DNA of 64,000 nucleotides from positions 434,001 through 498,000 of the forward strand of contig NZ_CP053840.1 in the NCBI RefSeq assembly GCF_013201665.1, in the 5' to 3' direction. Every line of letters begins with the position of its first letter. Within the stretch, counting starts at the first letter, position 1. The notes below the pieces were generated by a model that made no database searches, had not been told where the DNA came from, and saw only the letters and a program-made list of their open reading frames with translations. Positions 37,597 to 47,833 of this stretch are shown one piece after another. The DNA is from Arcobacter venerupis. Lineage in GTDB: Bacteria > Campylobacterota > Campylobacteria > Campylobacterales > Arcobacteraceae. The translations under genes and the position numbers were made by a program.

Positions 37597-39029
37597 ACAG
37601 TTCCTTTCTCAATCATAGATTTTAGATCTTCGATTATTGTTGTAATAGTTTTTTGTGGAGTATTTTTATTCATTTTTGAAATAACTTTTTGTTTAATTCC
37701 ATCCGCATTTATATATGTCCCTGATTTCTCATAAAATGAAGCAAGAGGAATAGCAACATTTGAATATTGAATAGTTTCACAGTTATGACTAAATAAAGAG
37801 ATTACTTTTTTATTTTCAAGTAAAGATTTATTATTATCAAAATAGTTATTTTCTATTATTATTACTAAAGAAGCAGAATTTAATGATGAATCAAAGAACT
37901 CTTTTGTTTCATTTATTTCTAACTCTTTAAATGAGTTTCGATTAACCGCTCTATCATTATTTTTTAAATAATCATCTCCAAAATTTTCATCTATTGTATT
38001 TGGAGAATAACCAGAAACTTGAACATTTAATTTAATTGCTAAATTTTTTACATTTAACATCTCTTCATAAGAAAGATTTGCACTTAATACAAACAGAATA
38101 TTTTTATTTGTTGATAGTTCTTTAAAAATATGTGTAATTGTATTATCAATTAATGTTGGATTTTTATCAATTTGTGCAGTTTCAAATCTATTTGTGCTTT
38201 CATTTGTGTAAGATAATCTTCCCTCATCACACATAAACCAACCATTTATAGCTTTATTTACTCTTGGTCTAAATCTGAAAATTTGGTCATCTTTATATTT
38301 TTCTTTTCTATGATCAACATAAATATTGCACCCTTTTGAACAACCATTACAAATTGCATCAAAAGTCTCTAAGAACCAAACTCTTTGTTTAAATCTAAAG
38401 TCTTTATTTGTTAAAGCTCCAACTGGACAAATATCAATAACATTCATAGCATAAGGATTATCAAGAGGCTTTCCAGGGAAAGTTCCAATCACTGAGTGAT
38501 CTCCTCTATTTATAACACCTAACTCATTTGTTTTTGTAATATTTGAGCAAAATCTTATACATCTAGTACAAAGTACACATCTTTCTTGATCAAGCATTAC
38601 GTTAGAACCTAAGTCAGTTCTTTTTCTTGCATGATTTTTTGCTTCTACATTTATTCGCGATTCATAAAAACCAGATAACATGTAGTAATCTTGTAGTTTA
38701 CACTCTCCTGCTTGATCGCAAGTAGGACAATCTATTGGATGATTAATAAGTTCAAGTTCAAGAATATCTCTTCTAACTTTTTCAATATTTTTACCCGTTG
38801 TTCTTACAATCATTCCATCTTTAATAGGAGTGTCACAGGCAATTTGAGGTCTTTTTTGACCCTCAATTTCAACCATACACATTCTACAATTTCCATCTTT
38901 TCCTAAGGCTTGGTGATAACAAAAATGAGGTATATGGATGTTTTCATCCAATAACTTGTCAATTAACAAGCTGCCTTTGCTAGCTTGCATTTGTGCTCCA
39001 TTGATTGTGATGTCAACCATTTCACTCAT
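37593..39029 (-). CDS. nuoG: complex I subunit G, C-terminally short
   Basis: 478 residues against about 800-900 in many bacteria. All N-terminal clusters are present: N1b (Cys37, 48, 51, 65), N5 (HPIDCPTC...GEC), N4 (CVLCTRCIRFC...CPVGAL), and a further C-x2-C-x3-C (CNGCSKGC) with a later Cys in FMCDEGR that fits N7. After that only about 210 poorly conserved residues remain of the molybdopterin-like domain. The stop overlaps nuoH by 4 bp, so this is not a frameshift. Lies after gltA with a 34-bp gap. Confidence 0.9.
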   Translation of the reverse strand: MSEMVDITINGAQMQASKGSLLIDKLLDENIHIPHFCYHQALGKDGNCRMCMVEIEGQKRPQIACDTPIKDGMIVRTTGKNIEKVRRDILELELINHPIDCPTCDQAGECKLQDYYMLSGFYESRINVEAKNHARKRTDLGSNVMLDQERCVLCTRCIRFCSNITKTNELGVINRGDHSVIGTFPGKPLDNPYAMNVIDICPVGALTNKDFRFKQRVWFLETFDAICNGCSKGCNIYVDHRKEKYKDDQIFRFRPRVNKAINGWFMCDEGRLSYTNESTNRFETAQIDKNPTLIDNTITHIFKELSTNKNILFVLSANLSYEEMLNVKNLAIKLNVQVSGYSPNTIDENFGDDYLKNNDRAVNRNSFKELEINETKEFFDSSLNSASLVIIIENNYFDNNKSLLENKKVISLFSHNCETIQYSNVAIPLASFYEKSGTYINADGIKQKVISKMNKNTPQKTITTIIEDLKSMIEKGTV

Positions 39030-39063
39030 ATTTTATCCCCTTACACTTAAGTTAGTTTTTTTC

Positions 39064-40350
39064 TTAGTTACCTGTATATAATTGTCTAGGTCTTGCTATT
39101 TTGTGTTTTGGATCTTGTTTTAATTCTGACCATTGAGCTAACCAACCTGGAGTTCTACCAATAACAAAGATTGGAGTAAACATTGCAATTGGAATTCTAA
39201 GTGCAGTTAAAATTACACCTGAATAGAAATCAATATTTGGATATAAACCTCTTTCTTTGAAGTAATCATCACTTAATGCAGCTTGTTCAACAGCATGTGC
39301 AATATCAAGTAATTTAGAATCAAGTTTTAACTCTTCTTTTAATTTATCTTGTAAACCTTTTAATGTTTCAGCTCTTGGGTCTCTATTTTTATAAACTCTA
39401 TGTCCAAATCCCATTAATCTGAATGGGTCATTTCTATCTTTTGCTTTTGCAATATAAGTAGGAACATTTTTAACATCACCAATTAATCTTAATTGATCCA
39501 TAACTTTTTCATTAGCTCCACCATGAGCAGATCCCCATAGAGCAGAGATACCAGAAGCAATTGCAACATAAGGATGAGCTTCAGTAGAACCTACATTTCT
39601 AACAGTTGTTGTAGAAGCATTTTGTTCATGATCAGCATGTAAAGTTAAGATTGCATCAAGTGCATCAATTTCAACTTGTTTGATTTCATCATTTACTCCA
39701 TCACCTAAATATTTCATTTTTCCACCTGGATATGCTCTTAACATATATAAGAAGTTTTCAGTGAAATATCTATTTACATCTGGATAAATTAGTGGTGTAC
39801 CAATTGAATTTCTATAAGCCATAGCAGCAATAACTGGCATTTTAGCTAAAATTCTTCTTCTCATCATTTTAAATTGTTCTTCATCTTCTAAATGTAAATG
39901 ATCTTTATAAAATGCTGCTAAAGCCATAGTTGCAGCTCCCATAGTTGCCATTGGGTGAGCTCCATCTGGTAATGCATCAAATAATCTAATGATTCCTTCA
40001 TGTAAGAATGATCTATGTCTGATTTCTAAATCAAAGTTTTTAGAAGCTTCAGGAGTTGGAAGTTTTCCTCTCATTAATAAATAAGAAACATCTAAGAAAG
40101 AGTGTTTACCAGCTAAATCTGTAATATCATAACCTCTATATCTTAATTCAGAATTTTCACCATCAATAAATGTGATTTTTGATTCACAAGATGCAGTTGA
40201 AGTGTAACCTGGGTCATAAGTAAACATTCCTGAGTCTTTGTAAAATGTAGATATATCTACAACGCTAGGTCCTCTTGTTCCATCAACTATATTATATTCA
40301 TATGATTTGCCATTTCTGTTATCTGTTAATGTCATTGTATTTTTTGTCAT
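39064..40350 (-). CDS. gltA: citrate synthase, inserted in the nuo operon
   Basis: Condenses acetyl-CoA and oxaloacetate to citrate, the entry step of the TCA cycle. 428 residues, hexameric type-II form by length. Catalytic blocks: GSAHGGANEKV (active His), GFGHRVYKNRDPRA (His and Arg), and an Asp-containing NIDFYSG segment. It lies between nuoF (23-bp gap) and nuoG (34-bp gap), same strand, without a terminator, so it is probably co-transcribed with complex I. Confidence 0.97.
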   Translation of the reverse strand: MTKNTMTLTDNRNGKSYEYNIVDGTRGPSVVDISTFYKDSGMFTYDPGYTSTASCESKITFIDGENSELRYRGYDITDLAGKHSFLDVSYLLMRGKLPTPEASKNFDLEIRHRSFLHEGIIRLFDALPDGAHPMATMGAATMALAAFYKDHLHLEDEEQFKMMRRRILAKMPVIAAMAYRNSIGTPLIYPDVNRYFTENFLYMLRAYPGGKMKYLGDGVNDEIKQVEIDALDAILTLHADHEQNASTTTVRNVGSTEAHPYVAIASGISALWGSAHGGANEKVMDQLRLIGDVKNVPTYIAKAKDRNDPFRLMGFGHRVYKNRDPRAETLKGLQDKLKEELKLDSKLLDIAHAVEQAALSDDYFKERGLYPNIDFYSGVILTALRIPIAMFTPIFVIGRTPGWLAQWSELKQDPKHKIARPRQLYTGN

Positions 40351-40373
40351 AATTTCTCCTGTTATTAGTTAGT

Positions 40374-41633
40374 TTAGTTTTTAAAATATAAATTAAATTC
40401 GTGAGGGAATTTTTTTACAATACTTTGAATAATATCTTTTACAGCAGGTGCAAAAACACAAATTGTTTTTCCATTCATTGTATTACATATGTCAAGTATT
40501 GTATTTAAATCCTCTGTTGAACCATCGCCACTTATGATTTTTTTCAAAATCTTATCTATCCAGCCAGTACCTTCTCTACAAGGTGTACATTGACCGCAAG
40601 ATTCATGGTGATAGAACTCTATCAAATTTTTAGCTACATCAACCATAGATGTATCTTGATCAATAACTATCATTCCTCCTGTCCCTAAAGTTGAACCTAT
40701 ACTTCCCATAGACTCATAATCTAATACCGCTATTTCAACTTCATCTGCTGTTAAAATTGGACAAGATGAACCTCCTGGAATAATTGCTTTTAATTTTTTC
40801 CCCTCTCTCATCCCTCCGCCAATTTGATTTAAAAAATCTATCATTTTATTTCCATATGCTATTTCATAAACACCTGGATTTTTCACAGGTCCTGAAATTG
40901 CAAATAACATAGTCCCAGGTGATTTTTCTGTACCATATTTTGTATAGCCTATTGCACCATTTTCAACAATATTTGGTACACTAGCAATTGTTTCAACATT
41001 ATTAACAGTTGCTGGATTATCAAAAAACCATTCACACTCTTTTCCTGCAGGTTTAAGTCTGGGATGTCCTCGTTTCCCCTCAAGTGATTCAATAAGTGCT
41101 GATTTTTCTCCACAAATATAAGCTCCACCACCTCTATGAACTGTAATATCAAGTTTAAAATCATATTTATTCATGATTTTATCACCAATAATTCCATTTT
41201 CGTAGGCTTCTTTTATTGCAACATTCACTCTATCAATAAAAAATTTATATTCACCTCTTATGTAAATATATGCATGGTGAGCATTTATTGCATAACAAGT
41301 ACAAATAATTCCTTCAATTAAAAGATGTGGGTCGTATTGGAAAATTTGTTTATCTTTAAAAGTCCCTGGTTCTGATTCATCTCCATTTACGATTAGAAAA
41401 GCTGGTCTTGGATCATTTTTAGGCATTAATTCCCATTTTGGTCCACAAGCAGCTCCACCACCACCTTTCCCTCTAAGTCCTGATGCTGTAACTTCTTTTA
41501 TAACATCATCTGGATTCATAGAAAAAAGTTTGTCAATAGAAGAATATCTTCCATTTGCAAGAGCAACTTCTAATTTATGAGAATTTGGAATGTCAAAATT
41601 TTTGCTTACAATTTTTGTTATCATTTTTTGCAC
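40374..41633 (-). CDS. nuoF: complex I subunit F with altered nucleotide pocket
   Basis: 419-residue FMN and [4Fe-4S] subunit. The N3 ligands are intact: Cys346, 349, 352 and 392. The FMN-loop glycines are kept, but where canonical NuoF has GRGGAGFPTGLKWSFMP this protein reads GKGGGGAACGPKWELMP, so the two stacking Phe are Ala61 and Leu69. GEETAL is GEKSAL (Lys177 for Glu). The third Phe, in PRLKPPFPA, is Gly197 in PRLKPAGKE. By the Thermus structure these are the NADH-contacting residues. Native NADH use is therefore doubtful. Overlaps nuoE by 13 bp. Confidence 0.92.
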   Translation of the reverse strand: MQKMITKIVSKNFDIPNSHKLEVALANGRYSSIDKLFSMNPDDVIKEVTASGLRGKGGGGAACGPKWELMPKNDPRPAFLIVNGDESEPGTFKDKQIFQYDPHLLIEGIICTCYAINAHHAYIYIRGEYKFFIDRVNVAIKEAYENGIIGDKIMNKYDFKLDITVHRGGGAYICGEKSALIESLEGKRGHPRLKPAGKECEWFFDNPATVNNVETIASVPNIVENGAIGYTKYGTEKSPGTMLFAISGPVKNPGVYEIAYGNKMIDFLNQIGGGMREGKKLKAIIPGGSSCPILTADEVEIAVLDYESMGSIGSTLGTGGMIVIDQDTSMVDVAKNLIEFYHHESCGQCTPCREGTGWIDKILKKIISGDGSTEDLNTILDICNTMNGKTICVFAPAVKDIIQSIVKKFPHEFNLYFKN

Positions 41634-42100
41634 TCCTTAATTAATTCATCAACTTTTTCTATAGTTAATTTTTCATGGTATTCACCATTTAAAGCAAACA
41701 TCGGAGCTCCACCACAAGCTCCCATACATTCAACTTCGCTTAAATGAAATAATCCATCTTCACTTGTTTGTCCAGCTTCAATTCCTATTGTTTGTTTTAT
41801 GTAATTTTTTATTTCTTGAGAACCACATAACATACAAGATAGAGTTTTACATAATTCAATATGATATTTTCCAATAGGTTTTAGGTTAAACATAGTATAA
41901 AAAGTTGCAACTTCATATACTTGAATAGGAGTTTTTCCTAATTTATCAGCTACATAAATCATTGATTCAGGGCTAAGCCATCCCTCTTGTTCTTGAACTA
42001 ACCAAAGAGCAGGTAACATACAAGAGTCAATTTTTGGATATCTTGATACATATTCTTGAAATTTAACTTCATTCTCAGGTGTATATTTAAAAGTATTCAT
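41621..42100 (-). CDS. nuoE: complex I subunit E, [2Fe-2S]
   Basis: 159 residues, thioredoxin-like fold. N1a ligands are Cys84 and Cys89 (C-x4-C), with Cys125 and Cys129 (CMGACGGAP). N-terminal helical bundle typical of the 24-kDa subunit, with EQEGWLSPESM and VYEVATFYTMF. Partner of NuoF in the input module. Overlaps nuoCD by 1 bp. Confidence 0.94.
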   Translation of the reverse strand: MNTFKYTPENEVKFQEYVSRYPKIDSCMLPALWLVQEQEGWLSPESMIYVADKLGKTPIQVYEVATFYTMFNLKPIGKYHIELCKTLSCMLCGSQEIKNYIKQTIGIEAGQTSEDGLFHLSEVECMGACGGAPMFALNGEYHEKLTIEKVDELIKECKK

Positions 42101-43734
42101 TATCTATCAAACTCCCCGGCAATAAAATTCATACTCGCCATTGTAACAACAGCATCTGCTAACATTCCACCTTCAAAAATTTTTGATAGGGCTGAAAGTG
42201 AATAAAAGCAAGGAGGTCTACATTTAACTTTGTAAGGTCTTCCACTTCCATCACTAACTATGAAAAATCCTAACTCGCCATTCGCGGCTTCAGTTGATGA
42301 ATAATATTCACCTTTGGGAACTTTTATTCCCTCAAATGTTAATTTGAATTGATTCATTAAACCCTCAATATTTCCATAAACATCTTTTTTACTTGGAAGT
42401 AAAATTCCTGGAGCATTTACATTTATAGGTCCATCAGGAAGTACCTTCATAGCTTGTTTAATAATACTAATAGATTGTCTCATTTCTTCAAATCTACACA
42501 TCATTCTGTCGTAAATATCTCCATGACTTCCTACAACAATGTCAAAATCAAAATTTTCATATCCATAATAAGGTTTATTTTTTCTCAAATCATGAGCTAC
42601 ACCAGCAGCTCTTAAATTTGGTCCAGTAATTCCATATTGAATTGCAAAATCTGGTTTTATAACACCAACATCTTGAGTTCTATCTAAGAAAATCTTATTA
42701 TGAGCAATTAATGATAAAGCGTCATCAATAGCTGTTTGCGTTGCTTTTAAAACTGCTGTTAAATCTTCATTAAAACCATCATATAAATCAAATTCTAAAC
42801 CACCAATTCTTGTGTAAGTATTTGTTAGACGTGCACCTGTTAATTTTGATAATAAATCATAAGCCATATCACGTGGAGCAAATAGATACCAAAAGTTTGT
42901 TAGTCCACCTAAATCAACCATATTTGCTGCATTACAAACTAAATGGTCAATAATTCTACTTAATTCACCAATAATTACTCTTATCATTTTGGCTCTGGGA
43001 GTTATGTCAATATTTAACATCTCTTCAACCGCTTTTGAATAACCAATATTATTTAAAATAGCACTACAATAATTTAATCTATCAGTATATGGAATAATTT
43101 GTGAATAAGTGTGAGTTTCACAAGATTTTTCAAAACCTCTATGTAAATATCCAATTTCTGTCACACAAGCTGCAATTGTTTCACCTTCCATTGCAACAAA
43201 ATTTCTTATTGTTCCATGACTTGCTGGGTGTGATGGTCCTACATTTAATAACATTAAATCATTAATATCTTCTGGTGTATAACCTTTTGATGCTAATAAA
43301 GGGTTCATTTCATCCATCAAATCTTCAGTTTCAGTACAGATTTGACCTTTTGTGATTTCATAATCTTTTCTTAAAGGATGTCCAACAAACTGATGATGAT
43401 TTAAAACTCTTTTTAAATTAGGATGACCTTTGAACTTAATACCATACTGGTCATAAGCTTCTCTTTCTGCCCAATTTGCAGATTCATATAAATCACTAGC
43501 AGTTATAACTTCAAGAGTATTATCATCAACAAAAGCTTTTATAGAAATTTGATTTTTAAATGAATAATCTCTTAAAATATAAACCACAGCAAATCTTGAT
43601 GGAGTTGTATCTGGAAATTTTAAATAATCAACTACTGTAATATCTAATAATATTGTGTAATTTTCTTCATTTTTTAATCTTAAAAGAGTTGTTCTAATAT
43701 CTTTAGAATCAATTAATAAATCACAATTAAGCAT
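42100..43734 (-). CDS. nuoCD: fused complex I subunits C and D
   Basis: 544 residues. Residues 1 to about 140 are NuoC ([35 protein letters not shown]); the rest is NuoD, with [29 protein letters not shown] at the quinone site, and C-terminal [13 protein letters not shown] and DR. The linker has no stop or frameshift. The fusion is as in E. coli; several Campylobacterota have separate genes, as I recall. The NuoC part looks shortened at its N-terminus. Overlaps nuoB by 8 bp. Confidence 0.94.
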   Translation of the reverse strand: MLNCDLLIDSKDIRTTLLRLKNEENYTILLDITVVDYLKFPDTTPSRFAVVYILRDYSFKNQISIKAFVDDNTLEVITASDLYESANWAEREAYDQYGIKFKGHPNLKRVLNHHQFVGHPLRKDYEITKGQICTETEDLMDEMNPLLASKGYTPEDINDLMLLNVGPSHPASHGTIRNFVAMEGETIAACVTEIGYLHRGFEKSCETHTYSQIIPYTDRLNYCSAILNNIGYSKAVEEMLNIDITPRAKMIRVIIGELSRIIDHLVCNAANMVDLGGLTNFWYLFAPRDMAYDLLSKLTGARLTNTYTRIGGLEFDLYDGFNEDLTAVLKATQTAIDDALSLIAHNKIFLDRTQDVGVIKPDFAIQYGITGPNLRAAGVAHDLRKNKPYYGYENFDFDIVVGSHGDIYDRMMCRFEEMRQSISIIKQAMKVLPDGPINVNAPGILLPSKKDVYGNIEGLMNQFKLTFEGIKVPKGEYYSSTEAANGELGFFIVSDGSGRPYKVKCRPPCFYSLSALSKIFEGGMLADAVVTMASMNFIAGEFDR

Positions 43735-44242
43735 CTAAAAATCCTTTAAACTCTTTTACTCTATCTTTTAAAATAGATTCATCATGTGCTCTTTCTTGAA
43801 TTCTCATAATTGCATCAAGAATAGCTTCAGGACGTGGAGGACAACCTGCAATATATTCATCTACTGGAATAATTTGATCTATTCCTTGAAGAGTTGTATA
43901 GTTATCATAAAAACCTCCACTACATGCACATGCACCCATAGAAATAACCCATTTTGGTTCACACATTTGTTCATAGATTTTTTTTAAAATAGGAGCTTGT
44001 TTATATGAAATAGTTCCAGCAACAATTAATAAATCTGCTTGTCTTGGAGAAAATCTTACAACTTCTGCTCCAAATCTTGATAAGTCATATTTAGAACCAG
44101 CAGCAGCCATAAATTCTATGGCACAACAAGCTGTTCCAAATACCATTGGCCATAATGAGTATGATCTTCCCCAATTTACTGCATGATCAAGTCTCGTTGT
44201 AACAATAGAGTCACCTAATTTAGATTCAACTCCTAATCCCAT
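43727..44242 (-). CDS. nuoB: complex I subunit B, N2 cluster
   Basis: 171 residues. [4Fe-4S] N2 ligands Cys39, Cys40, Cys105 and Cys134 ([24 protein letters not shown]) give the last electron carrier before quinone. Overlaps nuoA by 10 bp. Standard length. Confidence 0.95.
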   Translation of the reverse strand: MGLGVESKLGDSIVTTRLDHAVNWGRSYSLWPMVFGTACCAIEFMAAAGSKYDLSRFGAEVVRFSPRQADLLIVAGTISYKQAPILKKIYEQMCEPKWVISMGACACSGGFYDNYTTLQGIDQIIPVDEYIAGCPPRPEAILDAIMRIQERAHDESILKDRVKEFKGFLDA

Positions 44243-44595
44243 GATAAAGCCTTTTTCTTATAAAGATAAATTAATCCTGCGAAGAGTAATCCCATAAATA
44301 TAAACATTTTAAAAAGTCCGAAATAACCTAACTCTAAAATATTTATAGCCCAAGGAAACATAAAAATTATTTCCACATCAAATAATAAAAAGGAAATGGC
44401 AACTAAATAAAACTTGACAGAAAATCTAAAATTAGTTGTTCCAATAGGATTAGTAACCCCACTTTCATAAACACTATTTTTCATTTCTGAGTTTTCGTTT
44501 TTTGGGCCAACAAATTTGCTAAGTACAAATACACTGGTAAGTATAAGGCCAATAGCCACAAAAATAACAGAGGCTAGAATTAATTGAGTTGACAT
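44233..44595 (-). CDS. nuoA: complex I subunit A
   Basis: 120 residues with three membrane helices and the loop [25 protein letters not shown], where family members carry YECG (Cys is replaced by Ser here). The [11 protein letters not shown] motif in the second helix is conserved. First gene of the operon, with GGGGGA as ribosome site. Confidence 0.93.
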   Translation of the reverse strand: MSTQLILASVIFVAIGLILTSVFVLSKFVGPKNENSEMKNSVYESGVTNPIGTTNFRFSVKFYLVAISFLLFDVEIIFMFPWAINILELGYFGLFKMFIFMGLLFAGLIYLYKKKALSWD

Positions 44596-44649
44596 TTTTC
44601 CCCCTATTTATTAAATATTATTCACTGATTGTACACTAATTTATAATAC

Positions 44650-44655
44650 ATTATA
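44650..44655 (-). promoter_or_regulatory. -10 box candidate for the nuo operon
   Basis: TATAAT on the minus strand, 55 bp upstream of the nuoA ATG in a 130-bp AT-rich gap. No clear -35 box, which is normal for this phylum. Confidence 0.4.
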
Positions 44656-44725
44656 AAGTTTTCCACATATTTACAAGTATTAATCTTTATAGTGAGAAAA
44701 AAGGTAATACTTTGCTATTTTTTTG

Positions 44726-45898
44726 CTATGAAAATTCTTTAGATAACTGATTTAGTGCTATTTCTAGGGCTTTTTGACTAAGAGCTAGATTTAATCTAAA
44801 ATGTTTATCTCCACTGCTACCAAAAGAAACACCATCATTTAATGCTATTTTTGATTTTGTAAGTAATATATTTTTAATTTCATTATGTGAAAGATTATAT
44901 TTAGAAAAATTCAACCATAAAAGATAAGTTGCTTCTGGAATATTAAAATCAATCTTCATATTTTTCTTTTTTAAATAATCTTTTGCAAACTCAATATTAC
45001 TTAAAAGATATTTTTTTAATTCTTCAACAAATACTGAACCATTATCATAAGCTGCTTTTGTAGAAATATATCCAAAAAAGTTTATTGATTGAATTTCTCT
45101 TTTTTGAGCAATTTTTTTAAATTTATCTAAAATCTCTTCATTTTTACTTATAGCATATGCACAATTTAATCCAGCAATATTAAAAGTTTTTCCAGCACTA
45201 TTTAAAGTAATAGTTTGATTTGCAATCTCTTTTGATATTGAAGCTAATGGAGTGAATTTTTTAAATGTAATATCTGAATGAATTTCATCTGAAATTATTG
45301 TAATATTGTGTTTTAAACAAATAGTTGCAAGTTTTTCAAGTTCTTCTTTACTCCAAACACGACCTACTGGATTGTGAGGTGAACAAAGAGCTAGAATTTT
45401 TGTTTTAGAAGTGATTTTAGATTCTAAATCTTCTAAATCCATAGTGTAATAACCATTGTCATTTTTTAATTCATTTATTACTACTTTTCTATTATTTGCA
45501 TTTACAGACTTAAAAAGTGGAGGATAAACTGGAGTTTGAACAATTACTTCATCACCTTCATTACTAAAGGCTTCAATGCAAGCACTATAAGCTGGAACAA
45601 CACCATTTATCATATAAATATCTTCTTTGTATATTTCCCAAGAGTGTTGATTCTTTTGCCAGTTTATTATTGATTCATATAAAGCATCACTATCTATGCT
45701 ATAACCATAAGAAGCATTTTTCGCAGCATCAATAATTGCCTCATTTATAAAACTTGGAGTTTTAAAATCCATGTCTGCAACCCAAAGTGGATTTAGATCT
45801 TCATATCCAAAATATCTTTTTAAACCATCCCACTTTGCACAATTTGTATTTTTTCTATTAACTACTTCATCAAAATTGTATTCTATATTATCAAGCAT
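44726..45898 (-). CDS. PatB/MalY-type PLP-dependent C-S lyase
   Basis: 390-residue fold-type-I aminotransferase-like enzyme. The N-terminal NFDEVVNRKNTNCAKWDG and WVADMDFKTP blocks are typical of PatB/MalY cystathionine beta-lyases. The PLP lysine is in NSAGKTFNIAGL, with the conserved SPHNPVGRVWSKEEL and ISDEIHSDITF segments. Likely cleaves cystathionine or other cysteine S-conjugates to pyruvate, ammonia and a thiol. Stands alone, divergent from the UbiD gene. Confidence 0.9.
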   Translation of the reverse strand: MLDNIEYNFDEVVNRKNTNCAKWDGLKRYFGYEDLNPLWVADMDFKTPSFINEAIIDAAKNASYGYSIDSDALYESIINWQKNQHSWEIYKEDIYMINGVVPAYSACIEAFSNEGDEVIVQTPVYPPLFKSVNANNRKVVINELKNDNGYYTMDLEDLESKITSKTKILALCSPHNPVGRVWSKEELEKLATICLKHNITIISDEIHSDITFKKFTPLASISKEIANQTITLNSAGKTFNIAGLNCAYAISKNEEILDKFKKIAQKREIQSINFFGYISTKAAYDNGSVFVEELKKYLLSNIEFAKDYLKKKNMKIDFNIPEATYLLWLNFSKYNLSHNEIKNILLTKSKIALNDGVSFGSSGDKHFRLNLALSQKALEIALNQLSKEFS

Positions 45899-45988
45899 AT
45901 GTAAAACCTCTATTATAAACTATTTTTTATTGATAAAATGATATAAGATTTATACTAATTACCTTATTAGGTTAACTTTGGGGAAGAA

Positions 45989-47800
45989 ATGAAAGAAGCT
46001 ATTGAACTATTAAAAAAGAATGATTTACTAAAAATTATTGATGATGAACTAGATATTTATTTAGAAATTCCACACATTGCATATATAGAAGTTAAAAAAG
46101 AGGATTCTAAAGCAATCTTATTTACAAACGTAGTGGATAAAAAAAACAATAAAAAATTTGATATTCCAGTATTAATGAATGTATTTTGTAATGAAAAAGC
46201 GGTAAACCTTTTTATTGGTGATGGGGATAAAATAGGACGAGAAATTGAAAGCCTATTAAAAATGAAACCACCTACAACTTTTAGTGAAAAGCTTTCAACT
46301 TTTGGAAAACTATTTGCACTTAAAAACACAATTCCTAAAAAAAATAAAGGAAAAGGTGAGTGTCAAGAAGTTATAAAATTAGGTGCTGATGCGAAACTTT
46401 CTGATTTACCAATTCTTACAACTTGGGAGCAAGATGGTGGGCCTTTTATTACAATGGGACAAGTTTATACAACTTCATTAAATGGTGAATTAAAAAACTT
46501 AGGAATGTATAGACTTCAAGTATATTCTGATAATACTCTTGGAATGCATTGGCAAATTCATAAAGATTCAAATCACTTTTTCCATGAATACAAAGCTGCT
46601 GGTAAAAAAATGCCAGTAAGTATCGGAATTGGTGGAGATCCTATGTATATTTGGTGTGGACAAGCGCCACTTCCAATTGGTGTTTTTGAACTTATGCTTT
46701 ATGGATTTGTAAAAAATAAAAATGCTCAACTTGTAAAATCAATAACAAATGATATTTATGTTCCAAGGGATAATGACTTTATTATTGAGGGATTCGTAGA
46801 TCCTTCAAAACTTCGAATTGAAGGGCCTTTTGGAGATCACACAGGTTATTACACCCTTGAAGAAGAGTATCCATTTATGGAAATTACTGCAATCACATCA
46901 AAAGCAAAACCTACATTTTTAGCAACAGTTGTTGGAAAACCACCACTAGAAGATAAATATATGGGACATGCAACAGAGAGAATATTTTTACCATTATTAA
47001 AAACAACTGCTCCTGATTTGATTGATTATTATATGCCTGAAAATGGAGTATTTCATAATCTAATTTTAGCGAAAATTAAAACTTTATACCCAGGACATGC
47101 AAGTCAAATGATGCATGCATTTTGGGGAGTAGGGCAAATGAGTTTTGTAAAACATGCTATTTTTGTAGATGAAAAAGCACCAGATTTAACAAATCATGAT
47201 GAGGTTATAAAATATATTTTAAATAGGATAAATGTTGATGATATGTTAGTTTCTAGGGGTGTTGTTGATGCCCTTGATCACTCAAGTCCAAAATTTGCAG
47301 TTGGTGGAAAGCTAGGACTTGATTGTACTGGTGATGAAATCGAAGAGTTGGGAATCACACTTTTAGAAGATAGTGAATTATTATCTAAAACACAAAATAT
47401 TACAGCAGAAGTAAAAGATTTAAAACAATATTTTAAAGATACAAAAAATCCAATTACAGTAATAAGCGTAGAAAAAACAAGAAATCAAAAATATCTTTTT
47501 GAAGATTTAAAACCACTATTTGAACATATTAAAATTTTAATAATTGTAGACGCAGCTAAAAATGATGTTACAAATCCATATATGTTAGTTTGGAGAGTTG
47601 CTAATAATATTGACTCTAACAGAGATTTATTTATTGATGGACACACTATTTGTTTGGATGCTACTGATAAAAACTCATACGACAATTTCAAACGAAGATG
47701 GCCTGATGATGTTGATTGTACAAAAGAGGTAATTGAATCGTTAAGACAAAGAAAAATCTTAGATGTAAGTGATGAATTTATAAAACAATTCTATTTATAA
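45989..47800 (+). CDS. UbiD-family decarboxylase, probable menaquinone biosynthesis
   Basis: 603-residue prenylated-FMN-dependent decarboxylase. It has the UbiD core (EGPFGDHTGYYTLEEEYPFMEI around residues 276-297, YRLQVYSDNTLGMHWQIHKDSNHHF-like cofactor region) and a long C-terminus. In Campylobacter and Helicobacter this gene is commonly annotated as the decarboxylase of the futalosine menaquinone route; that role fits a menaquinone-using respirer but is inferred. A good GGGGAAG ribosome site precedes it. Confidence 0.88.
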   Translation: MKEAIELLKKNDLLKIIDDELDIYLEIPHIAYIEVKKEDSKAILFTNVVDKKNNKKFDIPVLMNVFCNEKAVNLFIGDGDKIGREIESLLKMKPPTTFSEKLSTFGKLFALKNTIPKKNKGKGECQEVIKLGADAKLSDLPILTTWEQDGGPFITMGQVYTTSLNGELKNLGMYRLQVYSDNTLGMHWQIHKDSNHFFHEYKAAGKKMPVSIGIGGDPMYIWCGQAPLPIGVFELMLYGFVKNKNAQLVKSITNDIYVPRDNDFIIEGFVDPSKLRIEGPFGDHTGYYTLEEEYPFMEITAITSKAKPTFLATVVGKPPLEDKYMGHATERIFLPLLKTTAPDLIDYYMPENGVFHNLILAKIKTLYPGHASQMMHAFWGVGQMSFVKHAIFVDEKAPDLTNHDEVIKYILNRINVDDMLVSRGVVDALDHSSPKFAVGGKLGLDCTGDEIEELGITLLEDSELLSKTQNITAEVKDLKQYFKDTKNPITVISVEKTRNQKYLFEDLKPLFEHIKILIIVDAAKNDVTNPYMLVWRVANNIDSNRDLFIDGHTICLDATDKNSYDNFKRRWPDDVDCTKEVIESLRQRKILDVSDEFIKQFYL

Positions 47801-47805
47801 AAAAT

Positions 47806-47833
47806 AAAAGTTTGCTCTTAAGAGCGAACTTTT
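47806..47833. terminator. bidirectional terminator between convergent genes
   Basis: AAAAGTTTGCTCTT / AAGAGCGAACTTTT: 14-nt arms with one G-U, flanked by A-run and T-run, between the UbiD gene and the convergent exporter gene. Confidence 0.8.

Noticed and set aside
37593-39029. Frameshift as the cause of the short NuoG
   Set aside because: The next gene overlaps its stop by 4 bp and no NuoG-like sequence remains outside, so the short form looks genuine.
45989-47800. Ubiquinone-pathway UbiD
   Set aside because: Campylobacterota use menaquinone; the 603-residue form fits the decarboxylase commonly assigned to the futalosine route, so no ubiD symbol is given.
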